Assembly (NCBI RefSeq): GCF_010727945.1
Contig: NZ_AP022569.1
Coordinates: forward strand, 2,604,001-2,668,000
Reading direction: 5' to 3'
Source of the DNA: Mycobacterium cookii
GTDB taxonomy: Bacteria; Actinomycetota; Actinomycetes; Mycobacteriales; Mycobacteriaceae
Length of the DNA stretch: 64,000 nucleotides
The translations under genes and the position numbers were made by a program. Shown here piece after piece: positions 51,968-59,859 of the stretch. The notes beneath the pieces were generated by a model. It ran no database searches, was not told where the DNA came from, and saw only the letters and a program-made list of their open reading frames with translations. Every line of letters begins with the position of its first letter. The stretch's first letter is position 1.

Positions 51968-52984
51968 ATGGCGGACCGCCACGTGTTTCACCGGGCCACG
52001 GTGACCCGGATCATCAAAGAAACCGCGGACAGCCGCACGTATGTGCTCGCCCCCGAGGAGCAGCCGTTCCACTATCGCGCCGGGCAGTTCTGCACGTTCA
52101 AAGTGACCGTCGACGGCGAGGAGCTGTACCGCTCCTATTCGATGTCAAGCGCACCGGAGACCGACGCCGAAGTGACGACGACGGTCAAGCGGGTCAACGG
52201 CGGCAGAGTCTCGAACTGGATCGTCGACAACGTGGTCGAGGGCGACCAACTGACCATGACCCGGGCCGCGGGAACCTTTGTGCTGAGCCAGAATTCAGCC
52301 CCGTTGCTGGCCTTCGCCGGTGGCAGCGGCGTCACACCGATCCTGTCGCTGGTCAAGAGCGCGCTGGCGACCACGGACCGGTCGGTCCGAATTCTGACCG
52401 CCGACCGCGATCGGGCCTCGGTGATCTTCGAGACCACGATCGACGACCTGGCAGCGCAGTACCCCGGCCGGTTGACGGTCGACCGCCGTCTCGACGACCA
52501 GCACGGGCTGCTGGACGCGGCCGCCGTCGAGAAGTTCGTCGGCACCGACACCGACGCCGACTGCTATGTGTGCGGCCCGGAGGGCTTCATGACCGTGGTG
52601 CGGGCTGCCCTGCCCACCTCCATGCGGGTGCTCGTCGAAGACTTCGACGCATCGCCTCCGGTCAAGGCGCCCGCACCGGTTGTCTCCGAAGCCGCCGGCG
52701 ACGTCGATGCGGGTGGCACCGTGACGATCCGTCTGGAGCGCAAGAAGGCATCGGTACCGCGAGTGCCGGGCGAGACGCTGCTGGAGAGCGCGCGGCGCGC
52801 CGGCCTGTCCCCGCCGTTCAGTTGCGAGGCCGGCAATTGCGGGACGTGCATGGCCAAACTGATCGACGGCGCCGCCACCATGCGGACCAACGACGTGCTG
52901 GAAGACGACGAGATCGCCGACGGCTACATTTTGACCTGTCAGGCCGTGCCCGATACCCCGTCGATCACCGTGCTGTACGAGTAG
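51968..52984 (+). CDS. Oxygenase reductase: flavin-NAD(P)H-[2Fe-2S] (KshB/PaaE/CntB type)
   Basis: Electron-transfer component of a multicomponent oxygenase (338 residues). The FAD domain has RSYSMSSAPE and the NAD domain AFAGGSGVTPILSLVKSAL and CYVCGPEGFM. The C-terminal plant-type ferredoxin has CEAGNCGTCMAKL...LTCQ (C-x4-C-x2-C-xn-C). This order of domains is that of KshB and of the reductases that serve CntA/GbcA-like oxygenases. I chose the ATG at 51968 behind GGAAGG; a GTG five codons upstream is possible. No oxygenase is adjacent; the Rieske gene at 4871 has the same operator and is the best partner. Confidence 0.92.
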   Translation: MADRHVFHRATVTRIIKETADSRTYVLAPEEQPFHYRAGQFCTFKVTVDGEELYRSYSMSSAPETDAEVTTTVKRVNGGRVSNWIVDNVVEGDQLTMTRAAGTFVLSQNSAPLLAFAGGSGVTPILSLVKSALATTDRSVRILTADRDRASVIFETTIDDLAAQYPGRLTVDRRLDDQHGLLDAAAVEKFVGTDTDADCYVCGPEGFMTVVRAALPTSMRVLVEDFDASPPVKAPAPVVSEAAGDVDAGGTVTIRLERKKASVPRVPGETLLESARRAGLSPPFSCEAGNCGTCMAKLIDGAATMRTNDVLEDDEIADGYILTCQAVPDTPSITVLYE

Positions 52985-53045
52985 GGAATGGAATGCGGCT
53001 TTCCGGGGCTGAACAGCACTATCCGACCGGAAGGGATCCACAACC

Positions 53046-53498
53046 ATGACCGATCTGCCCGCCTTCGCTGCGCTGCTCGCCAAAGAACAGGGACTCGTCG
53101 TATTCACCACGCTGCGTAGCGACGGCAGCGCTCAGTCATCGGTCGTCAACGCGGGGGTCTCGACCCATCCGCTGACGGGCGAACCGGTCGTCGCACTGGT
53201 GGCGATCGGCGGCGCCCGGAAGCTGGCCCACCTGCGCGCCGATCCGCGGACCACCGTCACGGCACGCGCGGGGTGGCAGTGGGCCACCGTCGAGGGACGG
53301 GCGCAACTGATCGGGCCCGACGATCCGCACGCGGGGGTCGATGACGAACGACTCCGGTTGCTGCTGCGGGAAATCTTCACCGCGGCCGGCGGCACCCACG
53401 ACGACTGGGACACCTACGACCAAGTGATGCGCGACGAGCGTCGCACCGCTGTGCTGATCTCGCCGACCCGCGTCTACACCAATCCGCAGCGGGGCTAA
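53046..53498 (+). CDS. Pyridoxamine 5'-phosphate oxidase-like (flavin/F420 split-barrel) protein
   Basis: A 150-residue split-barrel protein that binds FMN or F420. Conserved parts are GLVVFTTLRSDGSAQSSVVNAGV, ARKLAHLRADPRTTVTARAG and WATVEGRAQLIGPDD, typical of the mycobacterial PPOX group that includes F420-dependent reductases. GGAAGGGAT precedes the ATG. It is 61 nt after the reductase on the same strand and probably co-transcribed. Its substrate is unknown. Confidence 0.85.
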   Translation: MTDLPAFAALLAKEQGLVVFTTLRSDGSAQSSVVNAGVSTHPLTGEPVVALVAIGGARKLAHLRADPRTTVTARAGWQWATVEGRAQLIGPDDPHAGVDDERLRLLLREIFTAAGGTHDDWDTYDQVMRDERRTAVLISPTRVYTNPQRG

Positions 53499-53518
53499 CG
53501 CTTCGAGTGCCGGGCCGA

Positions 53519-54475
53519 TCAGCGCAGCTGGGCGCCGAGATCGGCGATGACCTCGCGGGTGCGTCGCTTGGATGCGACCAGCTCGTCGCGGGTCTCGCCG
53601 ATCGGCAACAGCCGCACCGACAGGTCGGTCACACCGGCGTCGGCGAACCGCCGCATCCGCGTCAGGATGGCCTCCTCGTCGCCGGCCGCGCAGATGTCGC
53701 CGACATCGCGCGCGTCACCATAGTCCAGCAGCCGCTGGTAGTTCGGCGACACCTCGGCTTCACCCAGGATCCTATTCGCGCGTTCTTTGGCTGCGTCGAC
53801 TTCGCTTGCCGCACAGAGACACACGGGTATCCCGGCGACGATTCGCGGCGCAGGCCGGCCGGCGTTGTCGGCGGCTTTGGTGATCCGCGGCACCACATGC
53901 TCGGCGACTGATCGCTCGTCGGCCATCCACAGCACGGTGCCGTCGGCATGCTCGCCGGCCAGGGCCAGCATCACCGGTCCGAGTGCCGCGACGAATACGG
54001 GCAGCGGTGCCACCGGGGCGAGATCGTTCGGGTTGTGCACTGTGAAGTGTTCGTTCTCGACGTCGATCTGGCCGGGCCCGGCGAACGCGGCGCGCAGAAC
54101 CTCCAGATAGTCGCGGGTGTAAGCGGCGGGCTTCTCGTAAGGCAGCCCGAGCATGTCCTGGATGATCCAGTGGTGCGACGGCCCGACGCCCAACGCGAGT
54201 CGACCTCCGGTGGCGGCATGGGTCGACAAAGCCTGACGGGCCAACGCAACCGGGTGCTGCAACTGCAATGGCACGACGGCGGTGCCGAGTTCGATGCGGG
54301 TGGTGCGGGTGCCCATCAGCGCGACAGCCAGTAGCGCGTCGAAGTCGTTGGGCACCTGAGGAATCCACGCGGTATCCATACCTGCGGCCTCGGCCCATTC
54401 GATATCGGCCAGCAGTTTGGTGACCTTGCGCGCCGAATCGCCCCGCTCGGCACCGATCATCACTCCGAGACGCAC
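53519..54475 (-). CDS. LLM class F420-dependent oxidoreductase
   Basis: A 318-residue luciferase-like protein of the F420-dependent type. Signatures are AEAAGMDTAWIPQ, GTAVVPLQLQHPVALARQALSTHAATGGRLALGVGPSHHW, and VRLLPIGETRDE. The GGRLALGVGPSH stretch is the F420 side of the family, unlike the FMN-like relative at 36959. I chose the GTG at 54475 with GGAGG 5 nt upstream; a start farther upstream would cross the palindrome. It is monocistronic, and a palindromic TTATCG site lies in its promoter region. Confidence 0.9.
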   Translation of the reverse strand: MRLGVMIGAERGDSARKVTKLLADIEWAEAAGMDTAWIPQVPNDFDALLAVALMGTRTTRIELGTAVVPLQLQHPVALARQALSTHAATGGRLALGVGPSHHWIIQDMLGLPYEKPAAYTRDYLEVLRAAFAGPGQIDVENEHFTVHNPNDLAPVAPLPVFVAALGPVMLALAGEHADGTVLWMADERSVAEHVVPRITKAADNAGRPAPRIVAGIPVCLCAASEVDAAKERANRILGEAEVSPNYQRLLDYGDARDVGDICAAGDEEAILTRMRRFADAGVTDLSVRLLPIGETRDELVASKRRTREVIADLGAQLR

Positions 54476-54492
54476 GGAACCCTCCAAAGTAT

Positions 54493-54513
54493 CGTTATCG
54501 CTGTTCGATAACG
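54493..54513. promoter_or_regulatory. Palindrome CGTTATCG-N5-CGATAACG upstream of the F420-type oxidoreductase
   Basis: Two perfect 8-base arms with a 5-base spacer, 18 nt upstream of the GTG and just outside the ribosome site. It is a compact dyad suited to a TetR- or MarR-type repressor. No regulator gene is adjacent and no second copy was noticed. Confidence 0.6.
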
Positions 54514-54567
54514 TACTTCTAAAAAACGAGAATGCCAATACCGCAGCCTCTGACCTGCAGAGATCAA

Positions 54568-55380
54568 CTACTTCCGGCAGACGAGCTCGCCGGCTGGGAT
54601 GGCGAACCAGCCATCGGGCGCCGCGGCCCACTCCCGCCACGCCGCTGAGATTTCCTCGAGTTCCGCGGGGGTCGCGAGCCCCGAGTCGAGCAACTGTCGA
54701 GTCAAGGCCGACTCGACGATCCGGTCCGCCCACATCCCGCCCCACCAGTCGCGGTCCTCCGGCGTCGCGAAACACCACAGGCTGCCCGTGGGCGCGATGT
54801 CGTCGAACCCGGCCTGCTGCGCCCAGGACAACAGTCGCCGCCCGGCGTCGGGCTCGCCGCCGTTGGCCCGCGCCGCCGTGACGTACAGCGTCATCCAGCG
54901 GTCCAGCGCCGGCAACTGCGGGAACCAGATGAAGCCCGCATAGTCGGAGTCCCGCACCCCGACCACGCCGCCCGGTTTACACACTCGCCGCATCTCCCGG
55001 AGCGCCTGCACCGGGTCGCCGACGTGCTGGAGCACCTGGTGGGCGTGCACGACATCGAAGGTGTCGTCGGGAAAGTCGAGTGCGTGCACATCGGACGTCG
55101 CGAAGACGATGTTCGACTGTCCACGAGCCTGCGCTTCGGCGCGCGCCAAATCCAACGCATCGTCGGTCATTTCGACGGCGGTGACCCGGCCGGGCGCGAC
55201 CCGCGCAGCAAGGTCGGCGGTGATGGTTCCGGGCCCACAGCCCACGTCGAGCAGTGACATCCCCGGTCGCACGTGCGCCAGGAGGTAGCCGGCGGAGTTC
55301 TCGGCGGTGCGCCGCCGGTGTGCGCGCAGTACCGATTCGTGATGCCCGTGGGTGTAGACCGCTTGCCGCTTACCTGCCAT
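54568..55380 (-). CDS. SAM-dependent methyltransferase (UbiE/Methyltransf_11-like)
   Basis: A 270-residue class I methyltransferase. The SAM loop is LLDVGCGPGTITADLA (about residues 43-58), with VEMTDDALDLARAEA, ATSDVHALDFPDDTFDVVHAHQVLQHV and EMRRVCKPGGVVGVRDSDYAGF. The C-terminal part is rich in Trp/Phe (WFPQLPALDRWM, DWWGGMWADRI), suggesting a hydrophobic substrate. No ribosome site precedes the ATG; a -10 (TAATCT, 55392-55387) ends 6 nt upstream, so the mRNA is probably leaderless. Two palindromes lie directly upstream. The substrate is unknown. Confidence 0.9.
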   Translation of the reverse strand: MAGKRQAVYTHGHHESVLRAHRRRTAENSAGYLLAHVRPGMSLLDVGCGPGTITADLAARVAPGRVTAVEMTDDALDLARAEAQARGQSNIVFATSDVHALDFPDDTFDVVHAHQVLQHVGDPVQALREMRRVCKPGGVVGVRDSDYAGFIWFPQLPALDRWMTLYVTAARANGGEPDAGRRLLSWAQQAGFDDIAPTGSLWCFATPEDRDWWGGMWADRIVESALTRQLLDSGLATPAELEEISAAWREWAAAPDGWFAIPAGELVCRK

Positions 55381-55398
55381 AGCAACAGATTACGGCGA

Positions 55399-55419
55399 CT
55401 GTTTCATAATACGAAACAG
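55399..55419. promoter_or_regulatory. Palindrome CTGTTTC-N7-GAAACAG in the methyltransferase promoter
   Basis: Perfect 7-base arms. The dyad begins 7 nt upstream of the probable -10 of the methyltransferase gene and would block RNA polymerase. TGTTTC half-sites are common among TetR-family operators. Confidence 0.65.
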
Positions 55420-55421
55420 AA

Positions 55422-55438
55422 GTCTCATATTTTGAGAC
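55422..55438. promoter_or_regulatory. Palindrome GTCTCA-N5-TGAGAC next to the previous dyad
   Basis: Perfect 6-base arms, only 2 nt from the CTGTTTC dyad, and related in sequence to it (TGTYTC...GARACA). The pair could be two dimer sites of one repressor. It lies between the methyltransferase start and the stop of the dipeptidase gene at 55442. Confidence 0.6.
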
Positions 55439-55441
55439 AGA

Positions 55442-56104
55442 TTAATCGACTGGGACGTCGAGGATCGGCCGTTGCGTTCCGGAGCCGGGCCCGTCGAAAT
55501 GCCACCACTCACCGGAGTACACCGACAGACCGCCGGCGCTCATTGCGTCGCGCAGTCGGCGCCGGTTCGTTTGCTGACCGGTGCTAACCCCGTCGGTGGC
55601 GAAAGCCGTTGCCCGCGGCGAGAAGTCGTCGAAGTCGGTGCCCATGTCGACGAGGCAGCGCGGACACTGCTCGGCCGTATTGCCCATCGTCACATCGACC
55701 GAACGCCCCGACTCGTGACTCTTCGCATAGTTGCCGGGCTTTGCCACCCACGCTGGGTTCGGCACGACGTTGAACATCTTGACCTGCACGTCGTGCGGCC
55801 GATAGCAGTCCCAGAAGACCAGAAAGTCTCCCGTCGCCGCCAGCGCCTTGGCGGCCGACGCGAGCCCATGTGCCATGGATTCGTGCACCAGGCAGCGGGC
55901 GTCGGCGGGATACAGCTGGACGTGGGTGAAATTGTTCGTCGTCGCATAGCGCAGATCGATCAGCGCGTTGGGGACCACCGAGCGGACGTCGACGAATCCC
56001 GCGGCACGTGCTTGAGCACTCAGCGGCGGGACGTCTGCGTAGGCACGGGCGGCGCCGCCGACGATGACGAGAAGCAGAGCAACAAGAAAACGAGCAACGG
56101 CCAT
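55442..56104 (-). CDS. D-alanyl-D-alanine dipeptidase (VanX/DdpX-like), secreted
   Basis: A 220-residue zinc dipeptidase with an N-terminal signal sequence (about 1-23, cleavage near AYA). The zinc and catalytic residues are His and Asp in SHESGRSVDVTM and Glu-x-x-His in GEWWHF; WDCYRPHDVQ is the conserved Arg loop. The signal peptide fits a periplasmic role in recycling D-Ala-D-Ala rather than vancomycin resistance, which needs the cytoplasmic enzyme. No van genes are nearby. The ATG at 56104 starts the signal peptide; an upstream start would overlap the neighbouring gene. Confidence 0.88.
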   Translation of the reverse strand: MAVARFLVALLLVIVGGAARAYADVPPLSAQARAAGFVDVRSVVPNALIDLRYATTNNFTHVQLYPADARCLVHESMAHGLASAAKALAATGDFLVFWDCYRPHDVQVKMFNVVPNPAWVAKPGNYAKSHESGRSVDVTMGNTAEQCPRCLVDMGTDFDDFSPRATAFATDGVSTGQQTNRRRLRDAMSAGGLSVYSGEWWHFDGPGSGTQRPILDVPVD

Positions 56105-56135
56105 AGACCTCAGTCTGCCGTCAACGGGCGTGTTT

Positions 56136-56483
56136 TCAGCTCCAGTCGATGGCGGCCGCACGCTCCCGCACGTCCTCGACCCTGGCCGCGACGTGACTGG
56201 CCACCGCGCGCAACTCGTGTTCCATCGTCTTGGCCAGCGATTCGGCTTCGGCCACGATCTGCTTGAGCAGGTCCCGGTGGTCTTCGATCATCGTGATGGT
56301 CGCGTTCCTGATGGCCACCACCGCCGAACCTCGCGCCTCCGACGGCGAGAAACCGCCGGACAGCAACGGAGGGAGGGTCTGGCGCTCGAAATCTGTCATG
56401 TCGCGGGACAGGTGGACGTTGAAGGTCGCGCGGTACGGATCCCGATCGTCGAATTCGACACTGCATATCTTGAGTGGGTCCAT
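56136..56483 (-). CDS. Small helical protein of unknown function
   Basis: A 115-residue soluble protein starting MDPLKICSVEFDDRDPYRATF. It has a short N-terminal beta-like segment, then HLSRDMTDFERQTLPPLLSGGFSPSEARGS and a long C-terminal helix rich in Ala/Glu/Arg that could form a coiled coil. No catalytic motif is visible and I do not recognise a family. It is 31 nt upstream of the dipeptidase on the same strand and may be co-transcribed. It has in-frame codon usage like its neighbours. Confidence 0.7.
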   Translation of the reverse strand: MDPLKICSVEFDDRDPYRATFNVHLSRDMTDFERQTLPPLLSGGFSPSEARGSAVVAIRNATITMIEDHRDLLKQIVAEAESLAKTMEHELRAVASHVAARVEDVRERAAAIDWS

Positions 56484-56615
56484 CAGCTGTTCCTTCTGCC
56501 GACGGGGGCGGCCCGCGCCCGCGTCGACGCCGAATTACATGTCTGTAGTTTACCTAGGTTTTCCGGTTCGCGCGAAGACCGCATTTATGCTGACGGGGCC
56601 GCCAAAGGAGGTCGT

Positions 56616-57842
56616 ATGACCGTCGGTACCGCTCCCCGCAGGATTTTCGACGCCGATCTTCCGACGCTGAGCTACAGCCCCGACGAGTCGCCCGCCGAGG
56701 TGTATCCCCGCTTCCAGGCAGCTCAACGGCAGGCGCCTGTCGCGATCGGGCCGATCGGACCCGAAGTGCTGTCCTATCACCTCGTGCGGTCCGTGCTGCG
56801 GGACGACCGGTTCCAGATCCCGCCCGGCATCGTCTTGCAGGCACAGGGCGTTACCTCGGGTCCGTTGTGGGACAAGGTCGTCAACAGCCTGCTGTGCGTG
56901 GAGGGTGAGACACATCGCCGGTTACGCGGTCTGTGCTCCAAGGCGTTCACCCCGCGGACCGTTGCGCGCTTGCACGAGGCGATGGTCGGAGTGATGAACG
57001 ATCTCGTCGACGAGGTCGTCGACGCCGGGCGCTGCGATGTGGTCGCCGACCTCGCGCGGCCTTACCCCGTCCCCATCATCTGCGCGTTGCTCGGCGCGCC
57101 TCGCGAAGACTGGCAACAGTTCTCGTCGTGGGCGGACGACATCTTCAAGGCCTTCAGCTTCACCGCCGACATTCGCCAACTCGAGCCCGTCGTCATGCGG
57201 GCCTGGCTTGAGCTCGACGACTACGTCGACGACATGGTCGCGCACCGCCGGCACAACCTGACCGACGACCTGCTCTCCGATCTGATTCGCGCCGAGGACG
57301 ACGGGGATCGTCTCGATGCCGCCGAATTGCGCATGCTCGCGGGCGGTCTGCTGTTGGCGGGCACCGACACCACCCGCAACCAGGTGGCCGCCTCGGTGCA
57401 GGTGCTCTGCGAACACCCGGATCAGTGGGAGTTGCTCAGAGCGCATCCCGACCTGGCCATGCAGGCGGTGGAAGAGACGATGCGCCACTCTCCGATCGCC
57501 GGCGGGACACTGCGACTCGTGGTCGACGACGTCGAACTCGGCGGCTACATCTTCCCGGCGGGCACCATGGTGCTGGTCAACACCGCGGCGGCCAACCGGG
57601 ATCCGACCGTCTACGACAACCCGGATCGCGTCGACATCACCCGCGAGGGGGCGCCGGCCATATTGACCTTCGGCGGAGGCGTGCACTACTGCCTGGGCGC
57701 CAATCTGGCCCGGCGTGAGATCGCCGAGGCGCTGAATGTGCTGACGGCTCGACTGCGCAACCCGCGGCGTGCGGGACCAGCGCCGTGGAAACCCGTCGTG
57801 AGCCTGAGCGGGCCGTTGACGCTGCCCATCGAATTCGACTAG
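56616..57842 (+). CDS. Cytochrome P450
   Basis: A 408-residue soluble P450. The I-helix is LLLAGTDTTRNQVAA, the K-helix is EETMRHS, and the haem loop is FGGGVHYCLGANLARREIAEAL with the Cys ligand. The ATG has AAAGGAGG upstream. It stands alone with no ferredoxin or reductase beside it. The short divergent region to the gene at 56136 holds overlapping TAGTTT/TAAACT hexamers (56546-56552) that could be back-to-back -10 elements. I cannot assign a CYP family. Confidence 0.92.
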   Translation: MTVGTAPRRIFDADLPTLSYSPDESPAEVYPRFQAAQRQAPVAIGPIGPEVLSYHLVRSVLRDDRFQIPPGIVLQAQGVTSGPLWDKVVNSLLCVEGETHRRLRGLCSKAFTPRTVARLHEAMVGVMNDLVDEVVDAGRCDVVADLARPYPVPIICALLGAPREDWQQFSSWADDIFKAFSFTADIRQLEPVVMRAWLELDDYVDDMVAHRRHNLTDDLLSDLIRAEDDGDRLDAAELRMLAGGLLLAGTDTTRNQVAASVQVLCEHPDQWELLRAHPDLAMQAVEETMRHSPIAGGTLRLVVDDVELGGYIFPAGTMVLVNTAAANRDPTVYDNPDRVDITREGAPAILTFGGGVHYCLGANLARREIAEALNVLTARLRNPRRAGPAPWKPVVSLSGPLTLPIEFD

Positions 57843-57912
57843 CTCGCGGAGTTCTCGCCTACACCAATGTATTTCGACCAATCATGGCTGACCGGCCCAC
57901 TAGGGTGAGCCA

Positions 57913-59334
57913 ATGACGAGCCGGGAGCCTGAGGCCGACCCCAAACGCCGCGGCGTGCTGCCGTCCTTCACCGCGCTGTGCGTCCGGTATGTCGAACGCC
58001 TCATGCCCGACCCGTTTCTGTTCGCCGTCATCCTGACCCTGATCGTCGCCGCGCTGGTCGCCCTTTTGGTGAACGGCGCGGCGCCCAGCGGCATGCTCAA
58101 GGCGTGGTACGGCGGGGTGTGGGGACCGCAGAACATCTTCACGTTCGCGTTCCAGATGGTGCTGATCCTCGTGACCGGCTACACGCTCGCCGAGGCGCCG
58201 GTCCTGAAGCGGGCCATCGTCTACATCGCCGGAAAACCGTCGACGCAGGTCCAGGGAGCTCTGCTGTGCTTTGGCGTCAGCGCGGTGCTCTCCCTGCTGA
58301 ACTGGGGACTCGGGCTGGTGGCCGGTGCGCTGGTCGCCCGGCAGGTCGCCAGGCGCTTTACCGAAGCACATTTCGGCTACCTCATTGCGGCGGCGTTCAT
58401 GGGTTTCATCGTCTGGACGCAAGGACTTTCATCATCGATTGCGCTGGCGAACACGGACAACGGCAGCCCGATCAACGTAATCCACAAAATGACCGGCATC
58501 ACCGTGCCGCTGACGTTGACGATCTTCCAGCCCTACAGCTGGCTGTCGGTGATCGTCGTGCTGGCGCTGCTCGCAATCGCGATCTGGCGGATGGAGCCGG
58601 CGCAGAGCCTGGCGCCGGATGCCGCAGTGTTTGACGACGAGGACCGGCCGGTGGTCGAGGCCGAGGGCCCGAAAACGTTTGCTGAATGGCTGGAAGACCT
58701 GTGGATCCTGAACGTCCTCGTGTTCGCCGCGGGCATTGCCTACTTCTGCATCAGCGGTTTCGCGCTGAACATCTCGTCGATGATCATGTTGTTCACGATC
58801 ACCAGCGCGTTGCTGCACCGCACACCGATCCGATTCATCCGGGCATTCACCGACGCCGCGAAGGTGTCCGGTCCGCTGCTGCTGCAGTATCCGCTGTACG
58901 GCGGCTTGGTGGGCCTGCTCGGTTATCTGCCAACGCATGCGGCCACCGGGGCCAAGCCGCTGCAGACGCTGCTGGCCCAGGCGGTCGTCAGTGGTGCGAC
59001 GCAATACACACTGCCGTTCCTGACCTTCATCGGCTCACTGGTTATCAGCCTGTTCGTGCCGTCGGGCGGCGGACACTGGGCCGTTCAGGGCCCGATCGCG
59101 GTCGGCTCGGCGCTGGCGATCGGTCAACACTCGCCGGCCTATCTCGGGTTGATCTCCATGGCGGTGGCGGTCGGTGAGGGGGTCGCGAACATGGTCCAGC
59201 CGTTTTGGCTGCTGCCCCTGCTGGCGATTGCGAAACTCAATGTCCGTCAGGTGATGGGCTTTACGATTGTCGCGTTCGTGATCGGGTTGGCGGTGCTGGG
59301 TGCTACCGCTCTGATAGCGCCGTACGTAATCTGA
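57913..59334 (+). CDS. atoE: AtoE-like short-chain fatty acid transporter
   Basis: A 473-residue membrane transporter. About ten to twelve hydrophobic segments are visible, starting after the cytoplasmic N-terminus (LMPDPFLFAVILTLIVAALVALLV). The family pattern includes YGGVWGPQNIFTFAFQMVLILVTGYTLA, LNWGLGLVAGALVARQVA, and FVPSGGGHWAVQGPIAVGSA near the C-terminus. AtoE proteins import acetoacetate or butyrate-like acids by proton symport. It follows the P450 by 70 nt and may share its promoter. The nearby acyl-CoA genes make uptake of a short acid plausible. Confidence 0.9.
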   Translation: MTSREPEADPKRRGVLPSFTALCVRYVERLMPDPFLFAVILTLIVAALVALLVNGAAPSGMLKAWYGGVWGPQNIFTFAFQMVLILVTGYTLAEAPVLKRAIVYIAGKPSTQVQGALLCFGVSAVLSLLNWGLGLVAGALVARQVARRFTEAHFGYLIAAAFMGFIVWTQGLSSSIALANTDNGSPINVIHKMTGITVPLTLTIFQPYSWLSVIVVLALLAIAIWRMEPAQSLAPDAAVFDDEDRPVVEAEGPKTFAEWLEDLWILNVLVFAAGIAYFCISGFALNISSMIMLFTITSALLHRTPIRFIRAFTDAAKVSGPLLLQYPLYGGLVGLLGYLPTHAATGAKPLQTLLAQAVVSGATQYTLPFLTFIGSLVISLFVPSGGGHWAVQGPIAVGSALAIGQHSPAYLGLISMAVAVGEGVANMVQPFWLLPLLAIAKLNVRQVMGFTIVAFVIGLAVLGATALIAPYVI

Positions 59335-59346
59335 CGTCGGCCGGGC

Positions 59347-59423
59347 TGGTGGCCAGGGCCGGGATCGAACCGGCGACCTTCCGCTTTTCAGGCGGACGCT
59401 CGTACCAACTGAGCTACCTGGCC
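59347..59423 (-). tRNA. tRNA-Phe (GAA)
   Basis: Cloverleaf with acceptor GGCCAGG/CCTGGCC, D-loop AGCTCAGTTGGTA, anticodon loop CTGAAAA (anticodon GAA) and T-loop GGTTCGATCC. The 3' CCA is encoded, unlike the other three tRNAs here. Confidence 0.97.
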
Positions 59424-59481
59424 GGAAGGCACTGTGTTAACCGGATTGGGGTCCAACCGGAGTGCCTCACCACATATCTTG

Positions 59482-59555
59482 CGACCCTGACGGGACTCGA
59501 ACCCGCGACCTCCGCCGTGACAGGGCGGCGCGCTAACCAACTGCGCCACAGGGCC
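59482..59555 (-). tRNA. tRNA-Asp (GTC)
   Basis: Acceptor GGCCCTG/CAGGGTC (one G-U pair), D-loop GCGCAGTTGGTTAGCGC, anticodon loop CTGTCAC (GTC), T-loop GGTTCGAGTCC. Discriminator G. CCA is not encoded. Confidence 0.97.
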
Positions 59556-59593
59556 TTGCTGTTACCACCTGCTCCGCGCTAGCGCGTCGCACG

Positions 59594-59666
59594 TACCCCC
59601 AACGGGATTCGAACCCGTGCTACCGCCGTGAAAGGGCGGCGTCCTAGGCCACTAGACGATGGGGGC
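59594..59666 (-). tRNA. tRNA-Glu (TTC)
   Basis: Acceptor GCCCCCA/TGGGGGT, D-loop CGTCTAGTGGCCTAGGACG, anticodon loop CTTTCAC (TTC), T-loop GGTTCGAATCC. Discriminator A. CCA is not encoded. It is the first of three minus-strand tRNA genes, which probably form one transcript. Confidence 0.97.
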
Positions 59667-59777
59667 CAGAACCGAATCTCTTCGGGGGTACTCGCAACGT
59701 GGTTCGTTGGAGCCACGTCAGCTTAGGTCACCGGGTACCGAATCCTCAAACGGGCACACAGTATCCTTGTGCCTCGC

Positions 59778-59850
59778 GCCCCTATAGCTCAGTTGGTAGA
59801 GCTACGGACTTTTAATCCGCAGGTCCCAGGTTCGAGCCCTGGTGGGGGCA
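59778..59850 (+). tRNA. tRNA-Lys (TTT)
   Basis: Acceptor GCCCCTA/TGGGGGC, D-loop AGCTCAGTTGGTAGAGCT, anticodon loop CTTTTAA (TTT), T-loop GGTTCGAGCCC. CCA is not encoded. It is divergent from the other tRNA genes across 111 nt, which also contain ACGTGG-N10-CCACGT (59697-59718). Confidence 0.97.
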
Positions 59851-59859
59851 CCGAAACGG

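Noticed and set aside
51427..53049. Plus-strand frame of about 540 codons across the ligase and reductase genes
   Set aside because: It overlaps two convincing genes in another frame and spans the operator; the translated product is low-complexity Arg/Gly-rich.
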